A stretch of 64,000 nucleotides of DNA from JBDTSW01 sp963758845 (GCA_963758845.1 CAVWWX010000002.1:2046001-2110000); one strand, 5' to 3'; counted from the stretch's first letter, positions 43,563 to 51,776 are shown. Notes: a model not told the origin generated them from the letters alone. Numbers and translations are program-made.

Positions 43563-43636
43563 GCCGGAGTAGCTCAGCTGGTTAGAGCAGCGGAATCATA
43601 ATCCGCGTGTCGCAGGTTCGAGTCCTGCCTCCGGCA
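43563..43636 (+). tRNA. tRNA-Met(CAU), elongator type or tRNA-Ile2
   Basis: A complete 74-base cloverleaf. The acceptor stem is GCCGGAG/CTCCGGC with discriminator A, the D-stem GCTC/GAGC, the anticodon stem GCGGA/TCCGC with loop ATCATAA (anticodon CAU at 43597-43599), and the T-stem GCAGG/CCTGC. CCA is not encoded. The paired first base excludes initiator tRNA. Whether it is elongator Met or lysidine-modified Ile cannot be told. Its 3' half is duplicated perfectly at 54913-54958 and degenerately at 58692-58749. Confidence 0.93.
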
Positions 43637-43639
43637 TCC
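43594..43639 (+). repeat. 46-bp direct repeat, copy 1 (tRNA-Met 3' half; att-like)
   Basis: Runs from the anticodon loop (AATCAT) to three bases past the tRNA (GGCATCC). It is identical over all 46 bases to 54913-54958, in the same orientation. This is the classic position for a tyrosine-recombinase attachment site. Confidence 0.92.
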
Positions 43640-43738
43640 GCTCAACTCAGTGCTCATGCGGTTTCGCGGTGCGGTTCGCTGCGACAGCTGCATCTCAATC
43701 GCCCGGGTGAGAACAAAGTGAGAACTCGTGGGCTATGC

Positions 43739-43755
43739 CGCTTTGCATCAAAGCG
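43739..43755 (+). repeat. Intergenic hairpin repeat, type A (copy A0)
   Basis: CGCTTTGCATCAAAGCG, stem CGCTTT/AAAGCG, extended outward by TATG/CATA. Member of a family at 44291, 51163, 51824, 52498 and 53159. It precedes the membrane-protein gene at 43774. Confidence 0.6.
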
Positions 43756-43773
43756 CATACCTCGGCCCACGCG

Positions 43774-44217
43774 ATGACGTGGGCGTTAGGAAGGGGTGGC
43801 GGTCTTGGCACGGGCGCCGTTAGCCATAGGATTCGGGGCGCCGTTACTGCGAAACAGCAACTCACCTACTCATACGTCGCGTGCGCCGCCTTGGCCATCG
43901 GGTCGCTTGGTCCGTGGGCGACCGCTGGGCCGTTCAACGCGGGAGGAACCGAGGGCGACGGTGTGCTGACCCTGATCGCGGCCGCACTCGTGGCGCTCGC
44001 ACTGTGGCGGTGGTCGACGACAGCCAACCGGAAGCTGCTGACTGCCGGGCTCGTGGTCGCAGTTCTGGCGGCGCTCGTCTGCATCTACGACACGATCGAC
44101 GTTCCGGGTGACGGCGTGTCGCTTGGCTGGGGGCTCATCCTGGCCCTAGTTGCGTCGATCGCCCTGACGGTGTTGTGCTTCATGCAGCGCCGGCAGCCTG
44201 CTGACCAGACGGCCTGA
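43774..44217 (+). CDS. Small integral membrane protein of unknown function
   Basis: About 147 residues from ATG 43774 (the true start could be further in, as the first about 25 residues look non-conserved). Three to four membrane helices are predicted: YSYVACAALAIGSLGPWA, GVLTLIAAALVALALW, LLTAGLVVAVLAALVCIYDTI and GWGLILALVASIALTVLCF. A polar GGTEGDG loop lies between the first two. I do not recognise the family. It lies between hairpin repeats A0 and the copy at 44291, and a GCCGGC/GCCGGC stem-loop (44226-44240) follows its stop. Confidence 0.6.
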   Translation: MTWALGRGGGLGTGAVSHRIRGAVTAKQQLTYSYVACAALAIGSLGPWATAGPFNAGGTEGDGVLTLIAAALVALALWRWSTTANRKLLTAGLVVAVLAALVCIYDTIDVPGDGVSLGWGLILALVASIALTVLCFMQRRQPADQTA

Positions 44218-44290
44218 CCCGGATCGCCGGCAGCGCCGGCCCCTCCCGGTTGTCCGGGGAAGGTGGCAGCCCGGGCGCTCCGATGTATCC

Positions 44291-44306
44291 GCTTTGCATG
44301 GAAAGC
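44291..44306 (-). repeat. Intergenic hairpin repeat, type A (inverted copy)
   Basis: GCTTTGCATGGAAAGC, the reverse complement of the GCTTTCCATGCAAAGC core seen at 51171 and 51826. Nine bases before tRNA-Val. Confidence 0.65.
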
Positions 44307-44314
44307 AGCAGTGC

Positions 44315-44386
44315 GGGCGCGTAGGTCAGCGGGAGAGCGCTCGGTTCACACGCGAGAGGTCGCTGGTTCGAAACCAGCCGCGCCCA
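44315..44386 (+). tRNA. tRNA-Val(CAC) with two stem mismatches
   Basis: A 72-base cloverleaf: acceptor GGGCGCG/CGCGCCC with discriminator A, T-stem GCTGG/CCAGC, and anticodon loop TTCACAC (CAC at 44347-44349). The D-stem GGTC/GAGC has a G-G mismatch and the anticodon stem CTCGG/GCGAG has a second G-G mismatch at its loop end. Both would be cured by G to C. The 3' half, including the GCGAG strand, recurs at 47887-47929. It may be a functional island-borne tRNA, a chimaera left by recombination, or decaying. Confidence 0.75.
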
Positions 44387-44387
44387 T
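44345..44387 (+). repeat. 43-bp direct repeat, copy 1 (tRNA-Val 3' half; att-like)
   Basis: From the anticodon loop (TTCACAC) to one base past the tRNA. Identical over 43 bases and in the same orientation to 47887-47929. Confidence 0.9.
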
Positions 44388-44448
44388 GCTTGACACCACC
44401 CCGCCAGCCGATCGGGCGGTCGAGCTCCCCGGGGCCAGCGCACCGGCC

Positions 44449-46206
44449 TCAGGCGCCTCGATCTCGGCCATTGCTTGGCATTATTCCGCCCCGATCGCTG
44501 CCCTTCGTGGGTGCGGTCCACTCTGCGCCCGTCTGGCGGCGGAAGGCATCGAGGGCGGCGTCGAGTGTTCGGAAGAAGTGATCCGGGTCGAGCGTGCCGA
44601 TGAGCTCGTAGCGCTCGAGCTTTGCCCGTACTGGGTCCTTGAGCTCGGCGAAGACGAGGGAGGTGCCGCGGGCGTTGACCTCCTTATCGAGCTCCAGGAG
44701 CATGTCAGCCGCCGTGGTATCGACGTCTGTGATCGGCTCCGCTGCGATAACGATCCAGCGTGGCTTCGGCTCGCCGGCCGCGAGGCGGCGGATCTGGTCG
44801 CGGAACGTCCGCGCGTTCGCGAAGAACAATGGCGCGTCGAAGCGGAAGATCACGAGGCCGGGGAGCTCCTCGGCATCGGGGTACAGACTGCGGTCGTGCT
44901 GGCCCTCCAGTCCAGGAACCCGCCCGAGGGTGGTCTGGTAGGGCCACCACGCGCGGCGGAACACGTTGAGGATCGACAGCGCCACAGCGACGGCGATGCC
45001 GGCGAGAACGCCAAGCAGTGCCACGCCGAGGAAGGCGGCCATCGAGAGCAGGAACTCGACGCGCCGCTGGTGCCACAGCCGCTTAACCCCCGCGAGGTCG
45101 GCCAGCGATAGGGACGCTGCGATCACGACGGCCGCGAGAGTGGCCTGAGGGAGGTTTCGCAGCAGCCCCGGCACAAGCACAAGCATCAGGACGATCGCGG
45201 CTGCTCCGACCAGCCCGGTGAGCTGTGTCTTCGCGCCTGCCTGCTCGGCCACTGCCGTGCGCGACCCGCTGGTGCTGACCGGGAAGCCCTGAAACAAGCC
45301 CGCGCCGACGTTCGCCGCGCCGATGCCGATCATCTCCTTGTTGCCGTCGATTTCCTGGCCCGTTCGGGCCGCGAACGCCGAAGCGGTGGAGATCGTGTCG
45401 GTCAGGGACACCAGTGCGATGCCGAGGGCTCCCGCAAGCAGGAGCGGGAGGTCGGACACCGGGTTCGGCCAGGTGAGGGACGGCAGTCCCTCGGGCAGGG
45501 TCCCGACGAGCGAGACCCCGTGGCCGGAGAGATGGAACGCCGTCGTCGCGACGATCGCGGCGACGACCGCGACCAGCACGCCGGGGATGCGGGACCGCCC
45601 GCGCTGGAGGATCAGGATCAGGGCGAGGCTGACTACCCCCACCCCAGCGGCGGCGGCCACAGCGTCTCCCGACGCCAGCCCGCTGAAGAACTCCCGCGCC
45701 TCGTCGATAAGTCCGTCCGCGTCGGTCGAGAAGCCGCACAGCTTCGGCAGCTGACCGACCAGGATCGTCAGCGCGAGCCCATTCATGTAGCCGATCTGGG
45801 TGGGCTTGGACAGCAGGTCCGCGATGAACCCGAGCTTCGCCAGGCCCGCGCCGATCTCGATGGCGGCCACGAGGATGGCGAGCATCGACGCCAGCGCGAT
45901 CGCTCGGTCGGGATCCCCGCCGGATCCGACGATCGGCAGGAGCGTCGCCGCGATCATGGGCCCGAGTGAGGAGTCCGGGCCCAGAACGAGAACGCGAGAG
46001 GGGCCGAACGCCGCGTAGCCGATCAAGCAAATGACCGTCGTGTACAGGCCGGTGATCGCGGGCAGGCCCGCCAGCTCCGCGTACGCCATTCCCTGAGGTA
46101 CCAAGAGCGTGCTCAGGACGAGACCGGCGACGAGATCGTGGCGCAGCCACGACCTGCGATAGGAGGCGAGCGAGCGAGCGCCCGGCATCCATATGGGCGG
46201 CTTCAT
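44449..46206 (-). CDS. SulP-family inorganic anion transporter with STAS domain
   Basis: A 585-residue membrane protein. The transport part (about 15-400) has ten or more helices with the family motifs LVPQGMAYAELAGLPAITGLYTT and PTQIGYMNGLALTILVGQLPKL, and the SulP signature GFPVSTSGSRTAVAEQAGAKTQLTGL. The C-terminal STAS domain (about 440-560) reads GLVIFRFDAPLFFANARTFRDQI, ITDVDTTAADMLLEL and SLVFAELKDPVRAKLERYELIG. Likely substrates are sulfate, bicarbonate or dicarboxylates. It shares a tRNA-Val-bounded unit with a multidrug exporter, whose stop lies 17 bases upstream of its ATG. Confidence 0.9.
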   Translation of the reverse strand: MKPPIWMPGARSLASYRRSWLRHDLVAGLVLSTLLVPQGMAYAELAGLPAITGLYTTVICLIGYAAFGPSRVLVLGPDSSLGPMIAATLLPIVGSGGDPDRAIALASMLAILVAAIEIGAGLAKLGFIADLLSKPTQIGYMNGLALTILVGQLPKLCGFSTDADGLIDEAREFFSGLASGDAVAAAAGVGVVSLALILILQRGRSRIPGVLVAVVAAIVATTAFHLSGHGVSLVGTLPEGLPSLTWPNPVSDLPLLLAGALGIALVSLTDTISTASAFAARTGQEIDGNKEMIGIGAANVGAGLFQGFPVSTSGSRTAVAEQAGAKTQLTGLVGAAAIVLMLVLVPGLLRNLPQATLAAVVIAASLSLADLAGVKRLWHQRRVEFLLSMAAFLGVALLGVLAGIAVAVALSILNVFRRAWWPYQTTLGRVPGLEGQHDRSLYPDAEELPGLVIFRFDAPLFFANARTFRDQIRRLAAGEPKPRWIVIAAEPITDVDTTAADMLLELDKEVNARGTSLVFAELKDPVRAKLERYELIGTLDPDHFFRTLDAALDAFRRQTGAEWTAPTKGSDRGGIMPSNGRDRGA

Positions 46207-46222
46207 GGGCGCTTGACCGCGG

Positions 46223-47803
46223 TCAACTCGATGCGACCACTGCCGCAGCCTGTGCGGTAGTCGATGGGGCTGGATCCGGTAACCGCATCATCCGGAACGA
46301 GAAGAGGAGGCCCAGCATCGCTGCGAGCAGGGGGACCAGCAGCGCGACCTGAAGCGCCTCGGGTCTTGCTTCTTCGTTGATGCGCAGCACCTCCGCCTGA
46401 ACCTCCGCCGGCTGCCCGGCGAGCTGTTCCTCCAGCGCCGCGTCGCCCATCACCTCGGCATCGTCCTCCAGGACCTGCGCGACCTGTTCCTTCTCGTCCG
46501 CCGGCAGGATGTCGCTCGCGTCGGACTTATTGGTGAAGGTGATCGAGAGGGCGGCCAGCAGGACCGCGCCGCCGACGGCGAGGCCCACCGACAGGCCGAA
46601 CGAGGAGATCGCCGAGTTGACGCCCGCGGCCTCCCCGACCCGCTCCTCCGAGATCGGGGCCAGGGTGTAGTTGTTGAGCTGCGACGCCAACAGCCCAAGC
46701 CCGGCGCCGCAGAGCATGAGGGGGATCACCAGGTACACGCTCGTATCCACTCGCGGGACGATCGGGATGATCACGACGACGCCCAGGCCGAGGAGCGCGA
46801 AGCCGGCTCGGATCAGGCTGCTCGGGCGGCGCCGTCCCGCTCGCCTGCCCGCGAGCAGAGCGATGAAGAACATCGTCAGCGACAGGGGCGCAAGCGAGAT
46901 CCCGGCCTGCAGCGCGTTGTATCCGAGGTCGAGCTGCAGGTAGATGGGCAGCGCGATCAGCAGGCCGCCGAGCGCGATGTTCTGCAAAACGCTTTGGCGA
47001 ATCCCGAAGCTGAAGAGCTTGGCCGCGAAGAGGTCGGGATCGAAGAGCGGGGCCTTGCCTTCGCGCTTGCGCCGGCGAAGCCAGCGAAAGAGGGCAATGG
47101 AGCAGACCGCTCCCACAGCGAGAATCGCGACCACCGACTCGCCCCCCTCCTGCCACACCAGGACCCCGAGCACCAGGAGCGTCATGCTCAGGGCGGAGAG
47201 CGCGGACCCGACGACGTCGACCGCCCGGTCGCCGGTGTAGGGAACCTCGCGGATCAGCCCACTGCCCAGCAGTACGGCCGCGATGATCACCCCCTCGAGC
47301 ATGAAGCCGACCCGCCACGAGAGCAGCGTTGTCAAGGCGCCACCGATGAGAGGCCCGATCGCCGCAGCGACCGCGCCCGCGGCCCCGATCAACGCGTACA
47401 CCTTGGCCTGCATCTTGCCCTCGAAGTTGCCGTGGATGAGCGACTGCATCGCCGGCAGATAGAGGGAGGCGCCAAGGCCCCCGATGACGGCCCAGAAGAC
47501 GATGATGGCCGCCAGCCCCTGGGCGAACACCATCGCCACGGCGCCCAGGGAATAGAGGACGAGGCCGGTCACATAGGCCCGCTTGCGGCCGAAGAGGTCG
47601 CCGAGCTTGCTGCCGATCAGGATGAACGCGGCCGAGACGAGCGCCTCCAGGGCGATCGCCGACTGCACCCCGCTGACGGTCGTGTCGAGGTCCTCGACCA
47701 CCGACGAGATCGACACGTTCATCAGCGACGTATCGATGACGAAGACGAACATCGCCATCGCCAGGAGGATCCCGAGCCGCGGAGTGCCCGTCTCGGACGA
47801 CAT
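46223..47803 (-). CDS. DHA2-family MFS multidrug exporter (EmrB/QacA type)
   Basis: A 526-residue transporter with 14 predicted helices. Motif A is SKLGDLFGRKRAYVTGL, motif C-like GPLIGGALTTLLSWR is in helix 5, and the ALEALVSAAFILIG first-helix region is present. An acidic loop near the C-terminus (ASDILPADEKEQVAQVLEDDAE) lies outside the membrane. ATG 47803 is the start; the longer frame upstream adds nothing conserved. Proton-driven drug or lipid export is likely; the substrate is unknown. No adjacent TetR-type regulator is seen. Confidence 0.88.
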   Translation of the reverse strand: MSSETGTPRLGILLAMAMFVFVIDTSLMNVSISSVVEDLDTTVSGVQSAIALEALVSAAFILIGSKLGDLFGRKRAYVTGLVLYSLGAVAMVFAQGLAAIIVFWAVIGGLGASLYLPAMQSLIHGNFEGKMQAKVYALIGAAGAVAAAIGPLIGGALTTLLSWRVGFMLEGVIIAAVLLGSGLIREVPYTGDRAVDVVGSALSALSMTLLVLGVLVWQEGGESVVAILAVGAVCSIALFRWLRRRKREGKAPLFDPDLFAAKLFSFGIRQSVLQNIALGGLLIALPIYLQLDLGYNALQAGISLAPLSLTMFFIALLAGRRAGRRRPSSLIRAGFALLGLGVVVIIPIVPRVDTSVYLVIPLMLCGAGLGLLASQLNNYTLAPISEERVGEAAGVNSAISSFGLSVGLAVGGAVLLAALSITFTNKSDASDILPADEKEQVAQVLEDDAEVMGDAALEEQLAGQPAEVQAEVLRINEEARPEALQVALLVPLLAAMLGLLFSFRMMRLPDPAPSTTAQAAAVVASS

Positions 47804-47886
47804 CGCACGCGAGTATCCCGCATGGCTCAGGCGCCCTCCCGTCGAGTCGCGGCGAGATATCACCCGCCGTGACTGAGGGGCTCCGC

Positions 47887-47929
47887 TTCACACGCGAGAG
47901 GTCGCTGGTTCGAAACCAGCCGCGCCCAT
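47887..47929 (+). repeat. 43-bp direct repeat, copy 2 (tRNA-Val 3' half)
   Basis: Perfect copy of 44345-44387 without the tRNA 5' half. It marks the distal end of the nested unit, 84 bases beyond the MFS start. Confidence 0.9.
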
Positions 47930-48009
47930 CTCCGAAGTGCCTGCATAGGGCGAGATCTGCACCTCGTAGGACGCCGTTCCGCTGTTACCAGGCGGCAAGG
48001 CGAGCGGAA

Positions 48010-49443
48010 TTATCGACCTTCCTCCTCCTCGATCGTGATGCGTCCGTCGGCCACAGCCTGCTCCATGGCCCGGTAGTCGTCCTCGTTCTGGTCGGCGTAC
48101 GCGTCAGCGAAGTCCGCCATCGCATCGTCGAAACGGTTCCCGCCGCCGAGGTACGCGGCGATCGCGATCCGGTCGCCGGTGCGCGCATGGGCGCGCGCGA
48201 GGATCGCCCCGCAGATCTGCGCGTAGGCGTTCAGCCCCTCCGGCGACATCAGCTCGACCAGGGCCGAGGCTTTCTGGTCCCAGAGCTGGCGGACGTAGAA
48301 ATCTCGCTTCTTGTCGTCCGGTCCCGGCGCGCTCAGCCAGCCGAGGAAGATGTCGCTCGCGGCCTGGGTCAGCCGCTGGCCCTCGACTACGCGCTGGCCC
48401 TGCTCGGCGTACTTGGTGGGCGCCGTGTAGGGCTCGAGCACGGACGGTTGTGCCTCCTTGATCTGGAGGAACAGCGGGTCGTTCTCGTCGCGACCGAGCA
48501 GGAGCGCGATCCACGCCCGGGTCCCCACGCTGCCGACGCCGACGACCTTTCGCGCCAGGTGGACCAGCCGGTAGCCGTCCAGCAGATGCCGGCGGTCAGG
48601 GATAAGAGACTCGCGATACCGCTCAACAATGTCGCCGAGTCTGCTTACGGCCGCCTCCAGCTCCTTACCCGAGGCCATCTCGTCCATCGGGACGAGCACG
48701 GGCGGATCGCTTCGGATCCGCAGCTCGCCGTCGACCCGCTCGGTGAGCTTCGCAAACGCACGCATCCGGTCCTTGCGACGGGCCTTGGCGATGTTGCGGT
48801 CGAACCGCTTGAGCTCCTTGCCGCCGATTCCTGCCTGGAAGTGCTCGCGGATCTGCGACACGTCCACTCGCCGGTACCAGACGTCGAGGTTGCTGAACTC
48901 GGCGAGGCGACGCATGCTCTCGCGGTAGGCCTCGACGACGGCGAGCACGATCTTGCGCCGTCGGGCGCCGGAGAAGCCTCGGTTCCGGCCCGCGATCTCA
49001 AAGCTGGCGGCGAGTCGCTTGACGTCCCACTCCCACGGACCGGGGAGCGTCTCGTCGAAGTCATTGACGTCGACGACCAGTCCCCGATCGGGCGACGCAT
49101 AGCCGCCGATGTTCGAGAGGTGGGCGTCGCCGCAGGCCTGAACCCAGAGGCCCGAGCTCGGCGTGGCCGCCAGGTCCGCTGCCATGATCGCCGCCGCGCC
49201 GCGGTAAAAGGTGAACGGGGAGGCGAGCATGCGGCCGTAGCGAAGCGGGACCAGCTCGGGGAGGCGATCGGCCGCCTGGGCTTCGAGCACATCCAGCGGG
49301 TCGGGGCGATCGCTCGCCGGCGTCCATTCACCGTGACTGGAGCGCGGCGCCTGCTCGCGTGCAGCCTTGCCAGCCGCTGCACGCTCGTTTGGAGACAGAT
49401 CCTTCGCCAGGTCCGCGGCCGGTGGCGCGGTCGCGACCGCCAT
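48010..49443 (-). CDS. DUF2252 family protein
   Basis: A 477-residue protein of the DUF2252 family, which has a protein-kinase-like/aminoglycoside-phosphotransferase-like fold. The signatures are PLRYGRMLASPFTFYRGAA near the N-terminus, CGDAHLSNIGGYASPDRGLVVDVNDFDETLPGPWEWDVKRL in the middle (the CGDxHxxNxG and DxxDxD catalytic-like motifs) and DYRAMEQAVADGR near the end. Cellular role unknown. ATG 49443 shares one base with the preceding stop (TGATG), so it is translated with the amphi-Trp protein and the lipid kinase. The family is frequent on actinobacterial accessory regions. Confidence 0.85.
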   Translation of the reverse strand: MAVATAPPAADLAKDLSPNERAAAGKAAREQAPRSSHGEWTPASDRPDPLDVLEAQAADRLPELVPLRYGRMLASPFTFYRGAAAIMAADLAATPSSGLWVQACGDAHLSNIGGYASPDRGLVVDVNDFDETLPGPWEWDVKRLAASFEIAGRNRGFSGARRRKIVLAVVEAYRESMRRLAEFSNLDVWYRRVDVSQIREHFQAGIGGKELKRFDRNIAKARRKDRMRAFAKLTERVDGELRIRSDPPVLVPMDEMASGKELEAAVSRLGDIVERYRESLIPDRRHLLDGYRLVHLARKVVGVGSVGTRAWIALLLGRDENDPLFLQIKEAQPSVLEPYTAPTKYAEQGQRVVEGQRLTQAASDIFLGWLSAPGPDDKKRDFYVRQLWDQKASALVELMSPEGLNAYAQICGAILARAHARTGDRIAIAAYLGGGNRFDDAMADFADAYADQNEDDYRAMEQAVADGRITIEEEEGR

Positions 49444-49661
49444 CACCACTTCAACTCGATCTCGAGCTCGCGCTCGTCGGATTCCACCTCGAGCTCCACC
49501 TTGAGCTCGACCTCGTCCGGGACGTGGACCGTCATCGATATCCCGCCCTGCTCGGATTTGACGTCGTTGCCCTTGGCGAGCATGGTCGCCAGCTTGCGCA
49601 GCCGGCTCACGACCTCCGCGCGGCTGACCTTCTCCTTCTGCTCGATCTCGACGATGTCCAT
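49443..49661 (-). CDS. Amphi-Trp domain-containing small protein
   Basis: A 72-residue protein matching the amphi-Trp pattern: IEQKEKVSRAEVVSRLRKLATML helix, then amphipathic strands VKSEQGGISMTVHVPDEVELKVELEV and a final ELEIELKW ending in Trp. The domain is small, acidic and of unknown function. TGATG overlaps on both sides join it to the DAGK-like and DUF2252 genes. Confidence 0.75.
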   Translation of the reverse strand: MDIVEIEQKEKVSRAEVVSRLRKLATMLAKGNDVKSEQGGISMTVHVPDEVELKVELEVESDERELEIELKW

Positions 49662-50968
49662 CAGGTCTCCCTCGTTCGTGTGTCGTTTGAGGAGGGACCG
49701 CGCCCGGCAACTATCCGCATCAGGGTGCGCACGCTGTCAACGGTGCCTTCGGGCAAAAGCGCGGACGGCGAGGCCCCCGGATGCTGAGGCGCGATGCGCG
49801 CTCGAAGGACCCGTGTGCGCATGCTGAATAGCAGGGGAGGCTCGAGGCGCACCGCCTCGCCGTCGATGCCGGCGGGAACGAGGTCGTCGGCGCCGACCTC
49901 GAACGTCGGCGTAGTCCAATTCCGTACCGGTAGCTGCGCCGAGCGCCCGCGCTCTCCACGGTCCCTGGGCGCACCGGCGACGGTGACCCCGAGCAGGCCG
50001 TCGTCGATCGCTGGGCGGGTTCCGGAGCCGACGGTCCGCCCAAGCCGGTATTGGTTGTTCGAGACCATGATCACGGCACCCCCGCCATGCTCGCCTCCGC
50101 CGGGTCCCGTCCAGCGCAGGTCGAGGCCCGATCCGTCCGGCCCGATGGCATCGGGCACCGTATCGAGGAGCGTGCGCAGCTTCGCGTTCCGGTAGCCGGA
50201 ACGCTGAACCGCCTCGGCGTAGACGCCGAGTGACACGTTGTTGACGAACACGCGTCCGTTGACGACGCCGAGGTCCACGCGGTGCTCGCGGCCGCCGTCG
50301 CCGAAGGCGTCGAGCGCTCCCACGACGTCGTCCCGGTCGACCCCGAGATCGAGCGCGAAGTGGTTTCGCGTGCCCGCCGGTATGCATGCGTAAGGCAGGT
50401 CGAGCTCCGCCGCAATCGTCGCGACGATCGCCTGCGAGCCGTCACCGCCGGCCATCGCAAGCGCGTCGGCGCCGCGGGCGACGGCGTCGCGGACGAGCTT
50501 TTCGAGGTCCTGCCCCGGACCGAGCTCGATCGCCTCGATGCCGCGCGCCGGGGCCTCGGTCGCGAGCGAAAACTTCTCGGCCTTGCCGCCACCGGACTTC
50601 GGGTTGAAGAAGAGGACCGGGTGCTTGGGTGCCGCTGCGGGCGAGAGATGCGCCCGCTCGGTCACCGCCACCCGCATCAGGGCGCAAGCGATCGCGAAAC
50701 CGCCAACGATCAGCGAGACCTCCAGCAGGCGCTCGTGCAGGAGCAGCAGGATCGCGGCGGCAAACGCAACCGCAGCCGCAGCAATGCCGGCGGCCCGGAC
50801 CGCGCCGCGTCGCAGGGCCCCGTAGAAACCGACCAGGACCGCCAGGTAAACCAGGCCGATGGCAATCAGACCTCGAGGGAAATCGCGAGTCGCGACGATC
50901 ACGGCGAGAACGGAGGCGGCTAAGCCGATGATCAGAGCCCCGAGCGCAGCGGCTCGCCGTCCGCTCAT
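49661..50968 (-). CDS. Diacylglycerol kinase-like (lipid kinase) protein with membrane domain
   Basis: A 435-residue protein. Residues 1-110 form about four membrane helices. The DAGK catalytic domain follows: FFNPKSGGGKAEKFSLA, AMAGGDGSQAIVATI (GGDGS in place of the usual GGDGT) and IPAGTRNHFALDLGV, then the beta-sandwich domain with FVNNVSLGVYAEAV. It should phosphorylate diacylglycerol or a similar lipid. ATG 50968 at MSGRRAAAL is chosen because membrane helices begin there and a CAGGTGATCC ribosome site precedes it. First gene of a three-gene coupled operon. Confidence 0.85.
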   Translation of the reverse strand: MSGRRAAALGALIIGLAASVLAVIVATRDFPRGLIAIGLVYLAVLVGFYGALRRGAVRAAGIAAAAVAFAAAILLLLHERLLEVSLIVGGFAIACALMRVAVTERAHLSPAAAPKHPVLFFNPKSGGGKAEKFSLATEAPARGIEAIELGPGQDLEKLVRDAVARGADALAMAGGDGSQAIVATIAAELDLPYACIPAGTRNHFALDLGVDRDDVVGALDAFGDGGREHRVDLGVVNGRVFVNNVSLGVYAEAVQRSGYRNAKLRTLLDTVPDAIGPDGSGLDLRWTGPGGGEHGGGAVIMVSNNQYRLGRTVGSGTRPAIDDGLLGVTVAGAPRDRGERGRSAQLPVRNWTTPTFEVGADDLVPAGIDGEAVRLEPPLLFSMRTRVLRARIAPQHPGASPSALLPEGTVDSVRTLMRIVAGRGPSSNDTRTRET

Positions 50969-51162
50969 AGGATCACCTGCTGTGGATCGCGCCGGCACCG
51001 AACCCGAGCCTACGCTAGGACGGTCCACATGGTTTCGCGACGCCGAGAGAATCGACCTCGCCATCTACGCAGCGATCGCCCGAACGCCGACGCCCGCGCT
51101 CGACACCGCAAATGGCCCGCCTCCCCGTGCCGCGGACTACTCGCGCCTGTCCAGCGACATCC

Positions 51163-51191
51163 GTTGTAGCGCTTTCCATGCAAAGCGCAAC
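51163..51191 (+). repeat. Intergenic hairpin repeat, type A (copy A1)
   Basis: The stem GCGCTTT/AAAGCGC encloses CCATGC, with an outer GTTG/CAAC pair. The stem bases differ from copy A2 by compensating changes, which suggests that the fold matters. Confidence 0.7.
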
Positions 51192-51271
51192 TCCCCGCGA
51201 GTGCCATCAGCACCGGGGCTAAACGCCTCCTAGGCAGGACGCGCCGCTAAGGCATACACGAGCGGAATAGC

Positions 51272-51289
51272 CGCTTTTCGTCCTAAGCG
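51272..51289 (+). repeat. Intergenic hairpin repeat, type B (copy B1)
   Basis: CGCTTTTCGTCCTAAGCG, stem CGCTT/AAGCG. The surrounding AGCGGAATAGC is also shared with copy B4 at 53184. Confidence 0.6.
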
Positions 51290-51299
51290 ACCACCCCCG

Positions 51300-51776
51300 T
51301 CACCTCGTCGTCTCTAGGCGGGCGACGAGGATGGCGGCGGGGTTCCCGGGCGGCCAGTCGGGGAACTCGTCGATGCGGTCGATTTGGACGAATCCGTTTC
51401 GCTCATAGAAGGCTTGCGTGGCGTCGTAGGGCGCATAGCCTGCGGAGGGATCGAGCGTCTTCACTTCGACCAAAGCAATGCCCTGGTCGCGTAGTACGCC
51501 GATCACATGGGTCAGCAATCGTGTTCCGAAGCCTGTGTTGCGTCGAGCGCGCTCCACGGCGATCCACAAGATCTCCGCCGATTGCGACGAGCGCCGATCG
51601 ACAATGACAAACCCCACCGTCTCCCCGGCCTCGACGATGACCCAACCATCGTGCCGCTCCAGATCGTCTCGCACCTTGCTGGGAACGTCCTCGGTGAAGA
51701 AGTCGGGCAGCGCACGGACGATCTGGAGGCATGCCTCAAGATCCTCGGAGCGAGCCGCGCGCACTTCATGACTCAT
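51300..51776 (-). CDS. GNAT-family N-acetyltransferase
   Basis: A 158-residue GNAT protein from ATG 51776 (ATG 51794 in frame is an alternative). The N-terminal VRAARSEDLEACLQI strand-helix, the central strand VGFVIVDRRSSQSAEILWIAVERARRNTGFGTRLLTHVIG with the acetyl-CoA loop RRNTGFGTRL, and the final DATQAFYERNGFVQIDRI are typical. The A motif replaces the usual R/QxxGxG/A by RRNTGFG. Substrate unknown. It lies alone between repeats A1/B1 and A2, in opposite orientation to the cupin gene. Confidence 0.82.
   Translation of the reverse strand: MSHEVRAARSEDLEACLQIVRALPDFFTEDVPSKVRDDLERHDGWVIVEAGETVGFVIVDRRSSQSAEILWIAVERARRNTGFGTRLLTHVIGVLRDQGIALVEVKTLDPSAGYAPYDATQAFYERNGFVQIDRIDEFPDWPPGNPAAILVARLETTR

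Larger units (their letters stand above)
44345..47929 (+). mobile_element. Nested 3.6-kb unit bounded by tRNA-Val 3'-half repeats
   Basis: Between the two 43-bp repeats lie only the SulP transporter and the DHA2 exporter, both on the minus strand. The unit is inside the tRNA-Met-bounded island. It contains no recombinase. Architecture is again that of integration at a tRNA 3' end, so two different att targets have been used in the same region. Confidence 0.7.
50969..51299. other. 331-base intergenic region with hairpin repeats A1 and B1
   Basis: No credible gene. It contains the DAGK operon promoter region and one copy each of the type A (51163-51191) and type B (51272-51289) hairpin repeats. 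Composition is visibly less G+C-rich than the coding DNA around it. Confidence 0.5.

Noticed and set aside
43563..43636. Initiator tRNA-fMet
   Set aside because: The first base pair is G-C and the anticodon stem lacks the three G-C pairs of initiators; elongator Met or Ile2 fits better.
44449..47803. SulP and DHA2 genes as an operon for sulfate or antibiotic resistance
   Set aside because: They are adjacent on one strand, but no substrate, regulator or pathway gene supports a specific function.
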